Shown here: positions 1 through 8,066 of the stretch, piece by piece
Layout of the letters: each line of letters starts with the position of its first letter
How positions within the stretch are numbered: the first letter of the stretch is position 1
Origin: Collinsella sp.
GTDB taxonomy: Bacteria; Actinomycetota; Coriobacteriia; Coriobacteriales; Coriobacteriaceae
Direction of reading: 5' to 3'
Length of the DNA: 13,262 bases
Assembly (NCBI GenBank): GCA_014871665.1
Contig: WGSL01000055.1
Span: 1-13,262 of the forward strand
Notes under the pieces: model-generated
Seen by the model: the letters and a program-made list of their open reading frames with translations, nothing else
Told to the model about the DNA's origin: nothing
The model's database searches: none
Translations under genes and position numbers: made by a program

Positions 1-44
1 CTATCGAAGTGCCTGTTTCGCCGCATGCACTCGATACGCTGATG

Positions 45-64
45 CCGGACCACGGGCGGTCCGG
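45..64 (+). other. Small hairpin in the leader upstream of the first ferredoxin gene
   Basis: A perfect 7-bp inverted repeat (45-51 with 58-64) encloses a 6-base loop. No T-run follows, so it does not look like an intrinsic terminator. It lies about 50 bases before the ribosome binding site of the first gene. It could be a leader structure or chance in GC-rich DNA. The rest of 1-116 holds no gene I can support: one frame is open and continuous with the gene at 117, but it has no ribosome binding site and no family resemblance. Confidence 0.25.
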
Positions 65-116
65 GGCAACGTCGGCAGGGTCTCTCCGGCATGGGATTCA
101 GGAGGGAGTGAACAAC

Positions 117-635
117 ATGGGCAATAAACGAGTCGTGGCTGATTCTTCACGCTGCATTGGGTGCCAAACCTGTATGGCGGCGTGCATCGAGGCACACGAT
201 ATTCCCGGCAACATCGCCGCACCTCGCTTGCGCGTAACGCGCACCTACGAGATTTCCGCGCCGGTGGCATGTCACCACTGCGAGGACGCTCCGTGCGCCA
301 AGGCCTGCCCCACGGGCGCCTTGTTCTTTGATCCAAAGAACCATCGCATCGGTGTTAACGAGGACAACTGCATCGGCTGCAAGAGCTGCGTCATGGCCTG
401 CCCCTTTGGCGCCGTGAGCGTGGCGACCACGCAGGTCCCCGTCTTGATGGGCGACGTGCGCGTGGGTTCGCAGACTAAGAGCTTCGTGCTCAAGTGCGAC
501 CTGTGCGTGGACCGTCCCGGCGGTCCGGCGTGTGCCGAGGCGTGCCCGACCAAGGGTCTCACCCTGGTAGACGAGGAGCGCCTGGCAGAACTGACTGCCG
601 AGCGTGCCCGCGCCACCATCGAAAACGAGGCGTAA
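117..635 (+). CDS. hydN: HydN/HycB-like four-cluster [4Fe-4S] ferredoxin, formate dehydrogenase electron-transfer subunit
   Basis: Predicted electron carrier of 172 residues that takes electrons from the formate dehydrogenase encoded just downstream. Sixteen cysteines form four [4Fe-4S] ligand sets in the polyferredoxin pattern: Cys13/16/19/23, Cys52/55/60/64, Cys85/88/91/95 and Cys127/130/139/143, including the CHHCEDAPC and KCDLC motifs typical of HycB, HydN and HyfA. There is no signal peptide or membrane segment, so it is cytoplasmic. The ATG at 117 is chosen because GGAGGGAG lies at 101-108; the same frame is open upstream from a GTG at 9, but that start has no such site. Length is close to E. 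coli HydN (175), and the C-terminal stretch starting LAEL resembles the end of HydN. Adjacency to fdhF supports the role. HycB is an equally acceptable name; the family is certain, the symbol less so. Confidence 0.88.
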   Translation: MGNKRVVADSSRCIGCQTCMAACIEAHDIPGNIAAPRLRVTRTYEISAPVACHHCEDAPCAKACPTGALFFDPKNHRIGVNEDNCIGCKSCVMACPFGAVSVATTQVPVLMGDVRVGSQTKSFVLKCDLCVDRPGGPACAEACPTKGLTLVDEERLAELTAERARATIENEA

Positions 636-672
636 GCGTCGGGACGACAGGCCCAATGATTGTCAAATTAAA

Positions 673-688
673 TACCGAGCATTCGGTA
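673..688 (+). other. Small hairpin in the hydN-fdhF intergenic gap
   Basis: A 6-bp stem (673-678 with 683-688) with a 4-base loop lies in the 76-base gap before fdhF, just after the most AT-rich patch of the area (about 658-675). It ends a few bases before the fdhF Shine-Dalgarno run (AAGGAGGG at 700-707). There is no T-run. It may tune fdhF translation or mark an mRNA processing site, or be chance. I could not identify a convincing -35/-10 pair here. Confidence 0.25.
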
Positions 689-711
689 GCAGAGAAAGGA
701 AGGAGGGTGTC

Positions 712-2934
712 ATGGAGAAGCATAAAGTGATTTGCCCGTATTGCGGCGCCGGTTGCCAGTTTAACCTCCTGGTCCAAAACGGCCAGGTCGTGGGTACCGA
801 ACCGCTCAACGGCATCACCAATCAGGGCGAGCTGTGCCTTAAGGGCATGAGCGGCTACGACTTCATCAACGACACCAAGATCTTGACTCCTCGCGTACTG
901 CACCCGATGATCCGCCGCACCAAGGGCGCGGATCTTGAGCGCGTAAGCTGGGACGAGGCACTGGATTTCACCGCATCTAAGATGCAGGCCATAATTGACG
1001 AATATGGTCCTAACGCTGTCATGACCACCGGCTCTTCGCGAGGCGGCGGCAATGAGGCGAACTACGTCATGCAGAAGTTTACGCGTGCGTGCATCGGCAC
1101 CCACAGCGTGGACAACTGCGCCCGTACTTGACACGGCCCTACTGTCCTCGGTCTGATGGACACGGTTGGTTCAGGTTGCATGTCATGCTCCATCCCCGGT
1201 ATGGAGGATGCGGGCTGCATTTTCCTCTTCGGCTATAACCCTGCCGATTCGCACCCCATCGTCGCAAGGCGTATCGTGCGAGCCAAAGAAAAGGGTTGCA
1301 AGATCATCGTCGCCGATCCGCGCCATATCGAAACCGCGCGTATCGCCGATCTCTACCTTCCGATCAAGAACGGTTGCAATGTTGCGTTCCTCAACGCCTT
1401 TGCCAACTGCTTGGTCAACGATGGCCTCTACGACAAGGAATTCGTCGCCGAGCATACGAACGGCTTTGACGAGTGGTGGGAGACCATCAAGAACTACACT
1501 CCCGAATCCGTACAGGACATCACGGGTGTCGAGCCCGCGTTGATCCACCAAGCTGCCGAGATGTACGCCACGGCGAAGCCCTCTGCCATCATTGGCTGGG
1601 GCATGGGCGTATGCCAGCAGAAGCAGAACCTGAAGACGGTGCACACCATCGCCTCCATCGCCTGCGTTGCCGGCCAGATCGGCAAACCCAATTCCGGCCT
1701 CGCGCCCGTGCGTGGTCAGAACAACGTCCAGGGCTCCTGCGATATGGGCATGCTGCCCAACCTGTACCCTGGCTACCAGAAGGTCACCGACCCGGCAGTG
1801 CGTGCCAAGTTTGCCAAGGCTTGGGGCGTGCCCGAGGAAAAGCTCCCGCTCGAGGAGGGCTACAAGCTCACCGACCTGGGCCACCTGGTCGACGAGGGCA
1901 AGGTGCACTGCTTCTACAACTACGGCGAGGACCCGGTGCAGACCGAGCCCGATTCGGCCGGCATGCGCAAGACGCTCTCCGAGCTGGATCTGTTCATTTG
2001 CCAGGACATCTTTATGACGCAGACGACCATGCTCGCCGACGTCATCCTGCCCGCTACCTCTTGGGGCGAGCACGAGGGTGTCTTTACCGCATCCGACCGT
2101 AGCTTCCAGCACTTTGACGCGGCCGTTCCGCCCAAGGGCGAGTGCCGTCACGACTGGGAGATCTTCGCGGATCTGTCCACGCGTATGGGCTATCCCATGC
2201 ACTACGACAACACCGAGCAGATCTGGAACGAGTGCATTAGCCTGTGCCCCAACTTTGTGGGCGCAACCTACGAGAAGATGGCTCCCGAGGGCGGTTACGC
2301 CCAGTGGCCCGTCAAGAGCACCGATGTGAACGACCACGGCACGCCCGACATGTTCGCTGGTGGCAAGTTCACCACCAAGGACGGCCGCGCCAACCTGATG
2401 GCGCACGACTGGGAGGCGCCCTCCGAGCTTCCCGACGATGAGTACCCGCTCATCCTGTGCACCGTCCGCGAGGTCGGCCACTACAGCTGCCGCTCGATGA
2501 CCGGCAACTGCAAGACGCTGGCACTGCTTGCCGACGAGCCCGGCTTTGTCCGCATGAATCCCGCGGACGCCCAGGCACGCGGCATCAAGAACGGTGACAT
2601 CGTCTCGATTCACAGCCGCCGCGGCCAGGTATACAGCCGTGCCGACGTGAGCGATCGCATCAACAAGGGCACGGTCTATATGACCTACCAGTGGTGGATC
2701 GGCAAGTGCAACGAGCTGACCATTCACAAGGTCGACCCGGTCTCGCATACGCCCGAGGACAAGTTCTCCGCCTGCCAGGTCGACGCTATCGCCGACCAGG
2801 TCTGGGCCGAGGGCGAGGTCGAGCGTCAGTACATCGAGCTCAAGCAGGCTCTGGTGGACGCCGCCGCTCCCCAGGACGTTGAGCCCGGCGCCGCCAAGTT
2901 CGACGACGAGACGCACGTGAATCAAATCGTGTAG
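712..2934 (+). CDS. fdhF: Selenocysteine-containing formate dehydrogenase H (FdhF), read through TGA at 1129-1131
   Basis: Catalytic subunit oxidising formate to CO2 at a molybdenum (or tungsten) bis-MGD centre in the cytoplasm. With the TGA at 1129-1131 read as selenocysteine the product has 740 residues (E. coli FdhF 715). Cys8, Cys11, Cys15 and Cys42 bind one [4Fe-4S] cluster and Lys44 follows in the LCLKG motif, all at the same numbers as in E. coli FdhF. Codon 140 is the TGA, followed by His141 and HGPTVLGL, matching the E. coli Sec140-His141 site. Arg334 in PVRGQNNVQG corresponds to E. coli Arg333. The C-terminal MGD-binding domain carries HYSCRSMTGNC and YMTYQWWIG. The ATG at 712 has a strong AAGGAGGG at 700-707. 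Roughly 25 extra residues at the C-terminus have no obvious counterpart in E. coli FdhF. Conventional gene calling would split it, with a false start at 1156. It pairs with the upstream ferredoxin gene and is separated from hyfA by a terminator-like hairpin. Confidence 0.96.
1144..1161 (+). promoter_or_regulatory. SECIS-like hairpin directing selenocysteine insertion at the fdhF TGA
   Basis: Twelve bases after the recoded TGA, 1144-1149 pairs with 1155-1161: six base pairs with one bulged T at 1157 and a GGTCT apical loop at 1150-1154. Bacterial SECIS elements are hairpins a short distance downstream of the UGA, with a G/U-containing apical loop and often a bulged U, which SelB binds; the E. 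coli fdhF element has a GGUC loop. Distance and loop fit that model. In the E. coli element the bulged U is in the 5' arm, whereas in my hand fold it is in the 3' arm, so the exact pairing is tentative. The element lies inside the coding sequence. Confidence 0.75.
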
Positions 2935-2955
2935 TCCCGTTCTCGTTGGCTATTT

Positions 2956-2998
2956 GGGCCGGGCGTCCCGTACGTTCGGGAGCCCGGCCCGTTATTTT
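2956..2998 (+). terminator. Terminator-like hairpin between fdhF and hyfA
   Basis: In the 78-base gap after the fdhF stop, 2956-2964 pairs perfectly with 2982-2990 (9 bp) and 2966-2970 with 2977-2981 (5 bp), with one bulged G at 2965 and a 6-base loop at 2971-2976. The stem is almost entirely G-C. A short T-rich tail follows (2992-2998, TTATTTT). This is the shape of a Rho-independent terminator. It ends only about a dozen bases before the hyfA start and overlaps the approach to its ribosome binding site, so it may end the hydN-fdhF transcript or act as a partial terminator or stabilising stem within a longer operon. Confidence 0.75.
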
Positions 2999-3012
2999 GA
3001 AAGGAAGTGGGG

Positions 3013-3630
3013 ATGAACCGCTTCATCGACATCAACCCGGAGAGGTGCATCGGCTGCGGAACATGCCAGTCCGCCTGTGCCGACGCCCACCGGATGCAGG
3101 GTCTTCAGGATACGCCGCGCCTGGCGCTCGTGAAGACCGGCGGTATTTCGGCCGCCCTTGCCTGCCACCATTGCGAGGGTGCCCCCTGCGCCGAGGTTTG
3201 CCCGGTGAATGCCATCGAGCACGATGGCGATCGCATCCACGTCAAGGAGCAGGAGTGCATCGGGTGCAGGCTGTGCGCCATCGCGTGCCCCTTCGGAGCC
3301 ATCCATCCCGATGGCACGTCTATCGCCGGTGTCGCAGGCATGTGCGACCCGACGCCTTCGTATCCTAAGTCCCTGAGCAGCCTGCTTACGTGGGCTCCCG
3401 GCCAGTACACCTGCGCTGTCAAGTGCGACCTGTGCGCCTTCGATCCGGACGGCCCGCATTGTGTGGCGGCGTGCCCCACCAAGGCGCTGACCGTCATGGG
3501 CGGCGCGGCCGATCGCGAGCTCGACGAGGCCAAGCGCCTGCGCTCGATTGAAAACGGTCCGGTCGTCGACGTTACCGCTGTGGCCCAGGGCCTGTCCGAG
3601 AAAGCAGAAGGGAGCGTAAACAATGGATAG
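3013..3630 (+). CDS. hyfA: Hydrogenase-4 component A (HyfA), four-cluster [4Fe-4S] electron-transfer protein
   Basis: Cytoplasmic polyferredoxin expected to pass electrons from formate dehydrogenase to the hydrogenase. At 205 residues it equals the length of E. coli HyfA, and it opens with MNRF as HyfA does. Four ligand sets are visible: Cys12/15/18/22, Cys51/54/59/63, Cys82/85/88/92 and Cys138/141/150/154. A loop of about 40 residues (99-137) sits between sets three and four, as in HyfA; the ferredoxin upstream of fdhF has a shorter one. The ATG at 3013 is preferred over a GTG two codons upstream because AAGGAAG at 3001-3007 is correctly spaced for it and because of the MNRF match. The end overlaps the start of hyfB by 8 bases, which indicates translational coupling. 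It is a paralogue of the protein encoded at 117-635. Confidence 0.95.
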   Translation: MNRFIDINPERCIGCGTCQSACADAHRMQGLQDTPRLALVKTGGISAALACHHCEGAPCAEVCPVNAIEHDGDRIHVKEQECIGCRLCAIACPFGAIHPDGTSIAGVAGMCDPTPSYPKSLSSLLTWAPGQYTCAVKCDLCAFDPDGPHCVAACPTKALTVMGGAADRELDEAKRLRSIENGPVVDVTAVAQGLSEKAEGSVNNG

Positions 3631-5641
3631 CATGACGCTGTTTATCGCATCGCTTGCCGTCTCGTGCATCGGTGCGCTCGCCTCGGTTCTGCTGATCAAG
3701 GCCGATAACGCCGCCAAGACCGCCGGCTGCCTTATCGGCGCCGTCGCCGCGGTGCTTTCGTTTGTGGCCGGTATCCAGGCCGTGCTGGGCAATGTCACGT
3801 CGGTCGATACCATCGTGTTTTTCCCGTTTGCCCATTTCCAGCTGCTGCTCAATCAGCTGTCCGGCCTGTTCGTGGCGCTCATCTCGGTGCTTGCGTTTGC
3901 CGGTTCGATCTACGGTCTCAACTACTTTGATGAGTACCCTGGCAAAAAGGGCCGCGCCGGCTTCTTCTTTAACACCTTCGTGGCGTCTATGATGCTCGTC
4001 ATCACCGCCGACAACGTGTTTTGGTTCCTGGTCGCCTTTGAGCTCATGTCGCTTACTTCGTACTTCCTGGTCGTGATCGAGGAGAACGAGAACTCCATCC
4101 ATGGCGGTTGGCTCTACTTTGTGATCGCGCACGTGGGCTTTGTACTCATCATGGCGAGCTTCCTCACCATGACCAACTTTGCCGGTGGCTCGTTTGCCTT
4201 TGCGGATTTCCGCGCCACGCAGTTTAGCCCCGCGGTCGCATCCGTGTGCTTTGTGCTCGCCTTCTTTGGCTTTGGCGCCAAGGCCGGTATCATCCCGCTG
4301 CACGGCTGGCTGCCCAAGGCACATCCCGAGGCGCCGTCCAACGTGTCGGCCCTCATGTCCGGCGGCATGATCAAGATCGGTATCTTCGGCATCCTCAAGG
4401 TGGGCCTCGACCTGCTCTCCGCCTCGGGCGTTCAGGTCTGGTGGGGTCTTATGGTCATGGTCTTCGGTGCGATCTCGTCGGTCCTCGGCGTGGCCTTCGC
4501 CCTGCAGGAGCATGACATCAAGCGCCTGCTGGCCTATCACTCCGTCGAGAACATCGGCATCATTCTGCTCGGCGTCGGCGCCTCCATGGCCGCCATGGCG
4601 CTCAACTCGGTCGGCATCGCCGTCCTGGCTCTGATGGCCGCCCTCTACCACACGTTTAACCACGCGATGTTTAAGGGCGAGCTGTTCTTGGGCGCCGGTG
4701 CGCTGCTGTACTCCACGGGTACGCGCAATATGGAGAAGATGGGCGGCCTGTTCCGTCGTATGCCGGCAACGGCCATCTGCTTCCTCGTTGGCGCACTTGC
4801 CATCTCGGCCATCCCGCCCTTCAATGGCTTTGTGTCCGAGTGGTTTACCTACCAGTCGCTCTTTAACGCCGCCATGCAGGGCGACAAGGCCGTCATGATC
4901 GTGGCCGTGTTCGCTGCCGTTGCGCTTGCCATTACCGGCGCTCTGGCCGTCACGTGCTTCGTCAAGGCCTACGGCGTCTCCTTTGCCTCCGCGCCCCGCT
5001 CCGAGGCCGCGGCCAATGCCAAGGAGGTTCCCGCCCCCATGGTGTTTGCGCAGGGCCTGCTCGCTGCCATCTGCGTCGTGTTGGGCATTTGCGCTCCCGT
5101 GATCGCTCCCGTGCTGGTCGATGTCGCCGCGTCCGTGCTGCATCCGTACGGTGGCGTGTTTGCCGCCGAGGGCATGCAGCTCATGAACCAGTACTCCGGC
5201 GCTGCCACCTCCACGCCCGCGATCGCCATTGCGCTCGTGGTGCTTGTCGGCCTTGCCTGCGGCTATCGCAAGCTCAAGACCGTCGGCAAGGTGCAGAAGT
5301 CCCAGCCGTGGGCATGCGGCTATGCTCCCAACGAGCATATGCCCGTCGTGGCCACGACCTTTGCCTCCGAGGTGTCCTGGTTTATGCAGCCGCTCTACAC
5401 GCTGCGCGACCGCTGCACGGCCGCCTGCTGGTCCATTGCGCACTTCTTCCAGAAGCTCACCGGTGTGGCCGAGGCTGTGGAGCCCGTACCCGACAAGGTT
5501 CTCGTCGATGCCCCGCATAAGGGTGTCGAGAAGCTCGCCGACCTCGCGACTAAGCTCGAGGGCGGCAACTACAGCATCTATATCTGCTACATCGTCGCGG
5601 CACTCGTGGTGTTCCTCGTGCTCGCCGTGCAAATGGGTTAA
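3623..5641 (+). CDS. hyfB: Hydrogenase-4 component B (HyfB), antiporter-like membrane subunit
   Basis: Polytopic membrane protein of the NuoL/M/N and Mrp antiporter family; 672 residues, the same as E. coli HyfB. It forms part of the membrane arm and probably a proton (or sodium) channel coupled to hydrogenase turnover. The charged residues typical of this fold are present: Glu140 (AFELMS), Lys220 (FGAKAG), Lys251 (GGMIKIG) and Lys351 (AMFKGE). The segment with HGWLPKAHPEAPSNVSAL and the LLAYHSVENIGI segment are diagnostic of the HycC/HyfB group. A hydrophilic stretch (about 560-650) precedes a last transmembrane helix at the extreme C-terminus. GAAGGGAG at 3607-3614 serves the ATG at 3623. 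The gene overlaps hyfA by 8 bases and ends 12 bases before hyfC. Confidence 0.96.
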   Translation: MDSMTLFIASLAVSCIGALASVLLIKADNAAKTAGCLIGAVAAVLSFVAGIQAVLGNVTSVDTIVFFPFAHFQLLLNQLSGLFVALISVLAFAGSIYGLNYFDEYPGKKGRAGFFFNTFVASMMLVITADNVFWFLVAFELMSLTSYFLVVIEENENSIHGGWLYFVIAHVGFVLIMASFLTMTNFAGGSFAFADFRATQFSPAVASVCFVLAFFGFGAKAGIIPLHGWLPKAHPEAPSNVSALMSGGMIKIGIFGILKVGLDLLSASGVQVWWGLMVMVFGAISSVLGVAFALQEHDIKRLLAYHSVENIGIILLGVGASMAAMALNSVGIAVLALMAALYHTFNHAMFKGELFLGAGALLYSTGTRNMEKMGGLFRRMPATAICFLVGALAISAIPPFNGFVSEWFTYQSLFNAAMQGDKAVMIVAVFAAVALAITGALAVTCFVKAYGVSFASAPRSEAAANAKEVPAPMVFAQGLLAAICVVLGICAPVIAPVLVDVAASVLHPYGGVFAAEGMQLMNQYSGAATSTPAIAIALVVLVGLACGYRKLKTVGKVQKSQPWACGYAPNEHMPVVATTFASEVSWFMQPLYTLRDRCTAACWSIAHFFQKLTGVAEAVEPVPDKVLVDAPHKGVEKLADLATKLEGGNYSIYICYIVAALVVFLVLAVQMG

Positions 5642-5653
5642 GGAGGGGAGAGC

Positions 5654-6580
5654 ATGAACAACATCGTACTTGCCGTTCTGCAGGGCGTGGTCGTTATGGC
5701 CGTCGCGCCGTTCTTCTCCGGTCTCGGCCGCGTGATCCGTGCCAAGATGCACAACCGTCGTGGCCCCAGCATCATGCAGGACTACCGCGACCTGGCCAAG
5801 CTCTTTGCGCGCCCCGAGTCCCAGAGCGAGGACGCGAGCTTTGCGCTGCGCATTATGCCGCCGCTGTTCTTCGCCGTCGCCTTTATGCTCGCGATGGGCC
5901 TGCCGCTCTTTACGGCACAAAGCCCCATCCCGGTCTTTGGTGACGCCATCACCATCATGTACAGCCTGGCGCTCGCCCGCTTCTTCTTCGCCCTCTGCGG
6001 TGTGGATTCGTCCAACGCCTACGCCGGTATCGGCGGCGTTCGCGAGCTGCTCATGAGCGTGCTCATCGAGCCGTCCATGCTGCTGGCGCTGTTTGCCGCC
6101 GCCCTGGTGTGCGGCTCCACCGACATCGCCACTATGGGTCAGCACATCATGACGGGTGCCATCGATGCGCCGGTCGCCGTGATCCTCTCCGGTATCGCCT
6201 TTGCGATTGCCTGCTACATGGAGCTCGGCAAGCTGCCGTTTGATCAGGCCGAGGCCGAGCAGGAGCTCCAGGAAGGTCCGCTCGCCGAGCTTTCCGGCCC
6301 GTCGCTTGCGATGGCCAAGCTCGCCATGTCCATGAAGCAGGTCCTGGTCGTCGCCTGGTTCTGCGCGATCTTCGTCCCCTGGGGCGAGCCCGCGGCCGTG
6401 GGTATCGCGGCCGTTCTGGGCGCGGTCATCTTCCTTGTTAAGTGCCTGATCGACTTTGTCGTATGCGGCGTGATCGAGAACTCCTGCTCGCGCTCGCGTT
6501 TTAAGGTGCTCGGCAATCAGACCTGGGCCGTCGTGGGCATCGCCGTTCTGGCGTTTGTCTTCGTGGTCGTCGGCGTGTAG
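5654..6580 (+). CDS. hyfC: Hydrogenase-4 component C (HyfC), NuoH/HycD-like membrane anchor
   Basis: Membrane subunit homologous to NuoH of complex I, which links the peripheral hydrogenase arm to the antiporter-like arm. It has 308 residues (E. coli HyfC about 315). Visible family features are the cytoplasmic loop with GRVIRAKMHNRRGP (25-38), the GVDSSNAYAGIGGVRE segment (116-131), and the acidic ELGKLPFDQAEAEQELQEG loop (190-208), which in this family faces the electron-transfer subunits. Hydrophobic helices fill most of the rest, including both termini. The Shine-Dalgarno AGGAGGGG at 5641-5648 overlaps the last base of the hyfB stop codon, which points to coupled translation. Confidence 0.95.
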   Translation: MNNIVLAVLQGVVVMAVAPFFSGLGRVIRAKMHNRRGPSIMQDYRDLAKLFARPESQSEDASFALRIMPPLFFAVAFMLAMGLPLFTAQSPIPVFGDAITIMYSLALARFFFALCGVDSSNAYAGIGGVRELLMSVLIEPSMLLALFAAALVCGSTDIATMGQHIMTGAIDAPVAVILSGIAFAIACYMELGKLPFDQAEAEQELQEGPLAELSGPSLAMAKLAMSMKQVLVVAWFCAIFVPWGEPAAVGIAAVLGAVIFLVKCLIDFVVCGVIENSCSRSRFKVLGNQTWAVVGIAVLAFVFVVVGV

Positions 6581-6595
6581 GAGAAGGGAGAAACA

Positions 6596-8053
6596 ATGTC
6601 ATTTGCAGTCAGTCTGTCCCTTCTCGGCTTGGTCGCTATCGCGGCCCCGATGGTGGCCTCGGTGCTCGTCGCCCTGTTCCCCCGTCCGTACGCCAAGTGG
6701 TTCAGCGTTTTGGGTGCCGCCGTCTCGACGGTCTGCACCATCGCCCTCGCCGCGAATTTCGCCGGCGCTGGCATGCCCGACACGCAGGTCCCCCTGATCT
6801 CGTTTGGGCAGACCCTCGTCATGGGATTCACCTTCGATCGCATGAGCACGCTGCTCGCGCCCGCCTTTGTGGGTATCGGCCTGCTTGTCGTGATCTATTC
6901 GATTCCCTATATGAGCGAGAATAACCGTGAACATCCCGACGCACCGCGTCGTCGCTTCTACGCGTACCTCGCGACCTTCATCGGCGCCATGGCCGGCCTC
7001 GTGTACAGCTCGACCCTTTTGGGCCAGCTCGTGTTCTTTGAGATCACGGGTGCGTGCTCTTGGGGCCTCATTAGCTACTACATGTCGCCTACGGCCAAGA
7101 AGGCCGGCATGAAGGCCCTGATCATCACGCATATCGGTGCGCTCGGCCTGTATCTGGGCGCCGCTATCGTGTTTGCCCACACCGGCACCTTCGCCATCAC
7201 CGCGATTGCCGGCCTCGACGCCAAGCTCAAGGCTATCGTCCTTTTGCTCGTGCTGTTTGCGGCCTGGGCCAAGTCCGCACAGGTCCCCATGTACATGTGG
7301 CTGCCTTCGGCCATGGAGGCGCCGACGCCTGTTTCGGCTTACCTGCATGGCGCCTCGATGGTTAAGGTCGGCGTGTGCGTGTTCGCGCGTGCACTCGTCT
7401 CTGCCGGCGAGATTCCCGAGATCGTGGGCTGGGTCGCCATTATCGACGCCATGGTCACCATGCTCTTTGGCTTCCTTATGTACCTGCCGCAAAAGGACAT
7501 GAAGCGTCTGCTGGCCTTTTCCACGATCGCCCAGCTCTCCTATGTGTTCTTTGGTCTGGGCCTTTCGGTCTTTGGCAGCCAGCTGGCCTTCGATGGCGCC
7601 GTCTGCCACATCTTTAACCACGCTTTCGCCAAGACGCTGTTCTTCCTGATCGCCGGTTCGTTCTCCTTTACGCTCGGCACGCGTATGCTGCCCAAGCTTC
7701 GCGGCATCGTAAAGAAGTACCCGATCTCGGGCGTGGGCTTCGGTGTCGCCGCGCTCGCTATTGCCGGCGTGCCGCCCATGAACACGTTCTTCTCGAAGTT
7801 CCAGATTATCGCCGGCGGCTTCTCTGTGGGTGCCGGCAACGTCGCGATCCTGGTGCTCGTGTGCATCATGGTCGCCGAGACCGTCGCCACCTTCGCCTGG
7901 TTCCTCAAGTGGATGGGCTATTGCCTGCCCGGCGAGCCGAGCGACGAGGTCGCTGCGGGAGCCCCGCTTCCCCGCGCGATGGCGTTCGTGTTCATCGTGC
8001 TCATCATCATGGTCATCGTCAGCGGCCCGCTTTCGGCCAGCTGGATCGGTTAG
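6596..8053 (+). CDS. hyfD: Hydrogenase-4 component D (HyfD), antiporter-like membrane subunit
   Basis: Second antiporter-like subunit, 485 residues (E. coli HyfD about 479). HyfD has no counterpart in the smaller Hyc complex, so its presence marks the hydrogenase-4 type. Key charged residues are Glu149 (FFEITGACSW), Lys226 (AWAKSAQVPM), Lys257 (SMVKVGV) and Lys346 (AFAKTLFF), the set expected for proton-channel subunits related to NuoL/M/N. The motifs SAMEAPTPVSAYLHGASM and PQKDMKRLLAFSTIAQLS are strongly conserved in this group. The start at 6596 follows GAAGGGAG at 6583-6590, and the gene lies 15 bases after hyfC and 13 before hyfE. Confidence 0.95.
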   Translation: MSFAVSLSLLGLVAIAAPMVASVLVALFPRPYAKWFSVLGAAVSTVCTIALAANFAGAGMPDTQVPLISFGQTLVMGFTFDRMSTLLAPAFVGIGLLVVIYSIPYMSENNREHPDAPRRRFYAYLATFIGAMAGLVYSSTLLGQLVFFEITGACSWGLISYYMSPTAKKAGMKALIITHIGALGLYLGAAIVFAHTGTFAITAIAGLDAKLKAIVLLLVLFAAWAKSAQVPMYMWLPSAMEAPTPVSAYLHGASMVKVGVCVFARALVSAGEIPEIVGWVAIIDAMVTMLFGFLMYLPQKDMKRLLAFSTIAQLSYVFFGLGLSVFGSQLAFDGAVCHIFNHAFAKTLFFLIAGSFSFTLGTRMLPKLRGIVKKYPISGVGFGVAALAIAGVPPMNTFFSKFQIIAGGFSVGAGNVAILVLVCIMVAETVATFAWFLKWMGYCLPGEPSDEVAAGAPLPRAMAFVFIVLIIMVIVSGPLSASWIG

Positions 8054-8066
8054 GAGGTAGAACGAC

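Noticed and set aside
9..116. An extended start for the first ferredoxin at GTG 9
   Set aside because: It adds 36 residues with no resemblance to the family, while the ATG at 117 has a strong Shine-Dalgarno site and gives the usual family N-terminus.
656..690. A promoter before fdhF in the AT-rich patch (TTGTCA at 660-665)
   Set aside because: No acceptable -10 element lies at the right distance, so I cannot support it beyond a weak -35-like hexamer.
712..1131. fdhF as a pseudogene broken by a nonsense mutation
   Set aside because: The TGA is exactly at the Sec position, is followed by a SECIS-like hairpin, and the downstream frame is intact and highly conserved.
1183..2925. A 580-codon minus-strand open frame opposite fdhF
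   Set aside because: It is a codon-bias shadow of fdhF with no family resemblance.
1156..2934. A separate 592-residue molybdopterin oxidoreductase gene starting at ATG 1156
   Set aside because: That ATG encodes an internal Met of FdhF (codon 149) and sits within the SECIS-like stem. It lacks a ribosome binding site, and the product would miss the FeS domain and active-site Sec, so it is the 3' part of one recoded gene.
3572..6145. An 857-codon minus-strand open frame opposite hyfB and hyfC
   Set aside because: Same pattern: compositionally odd His/Gly/Glu-rich translation, no plausible start context, fully overlapped by recognised genes.
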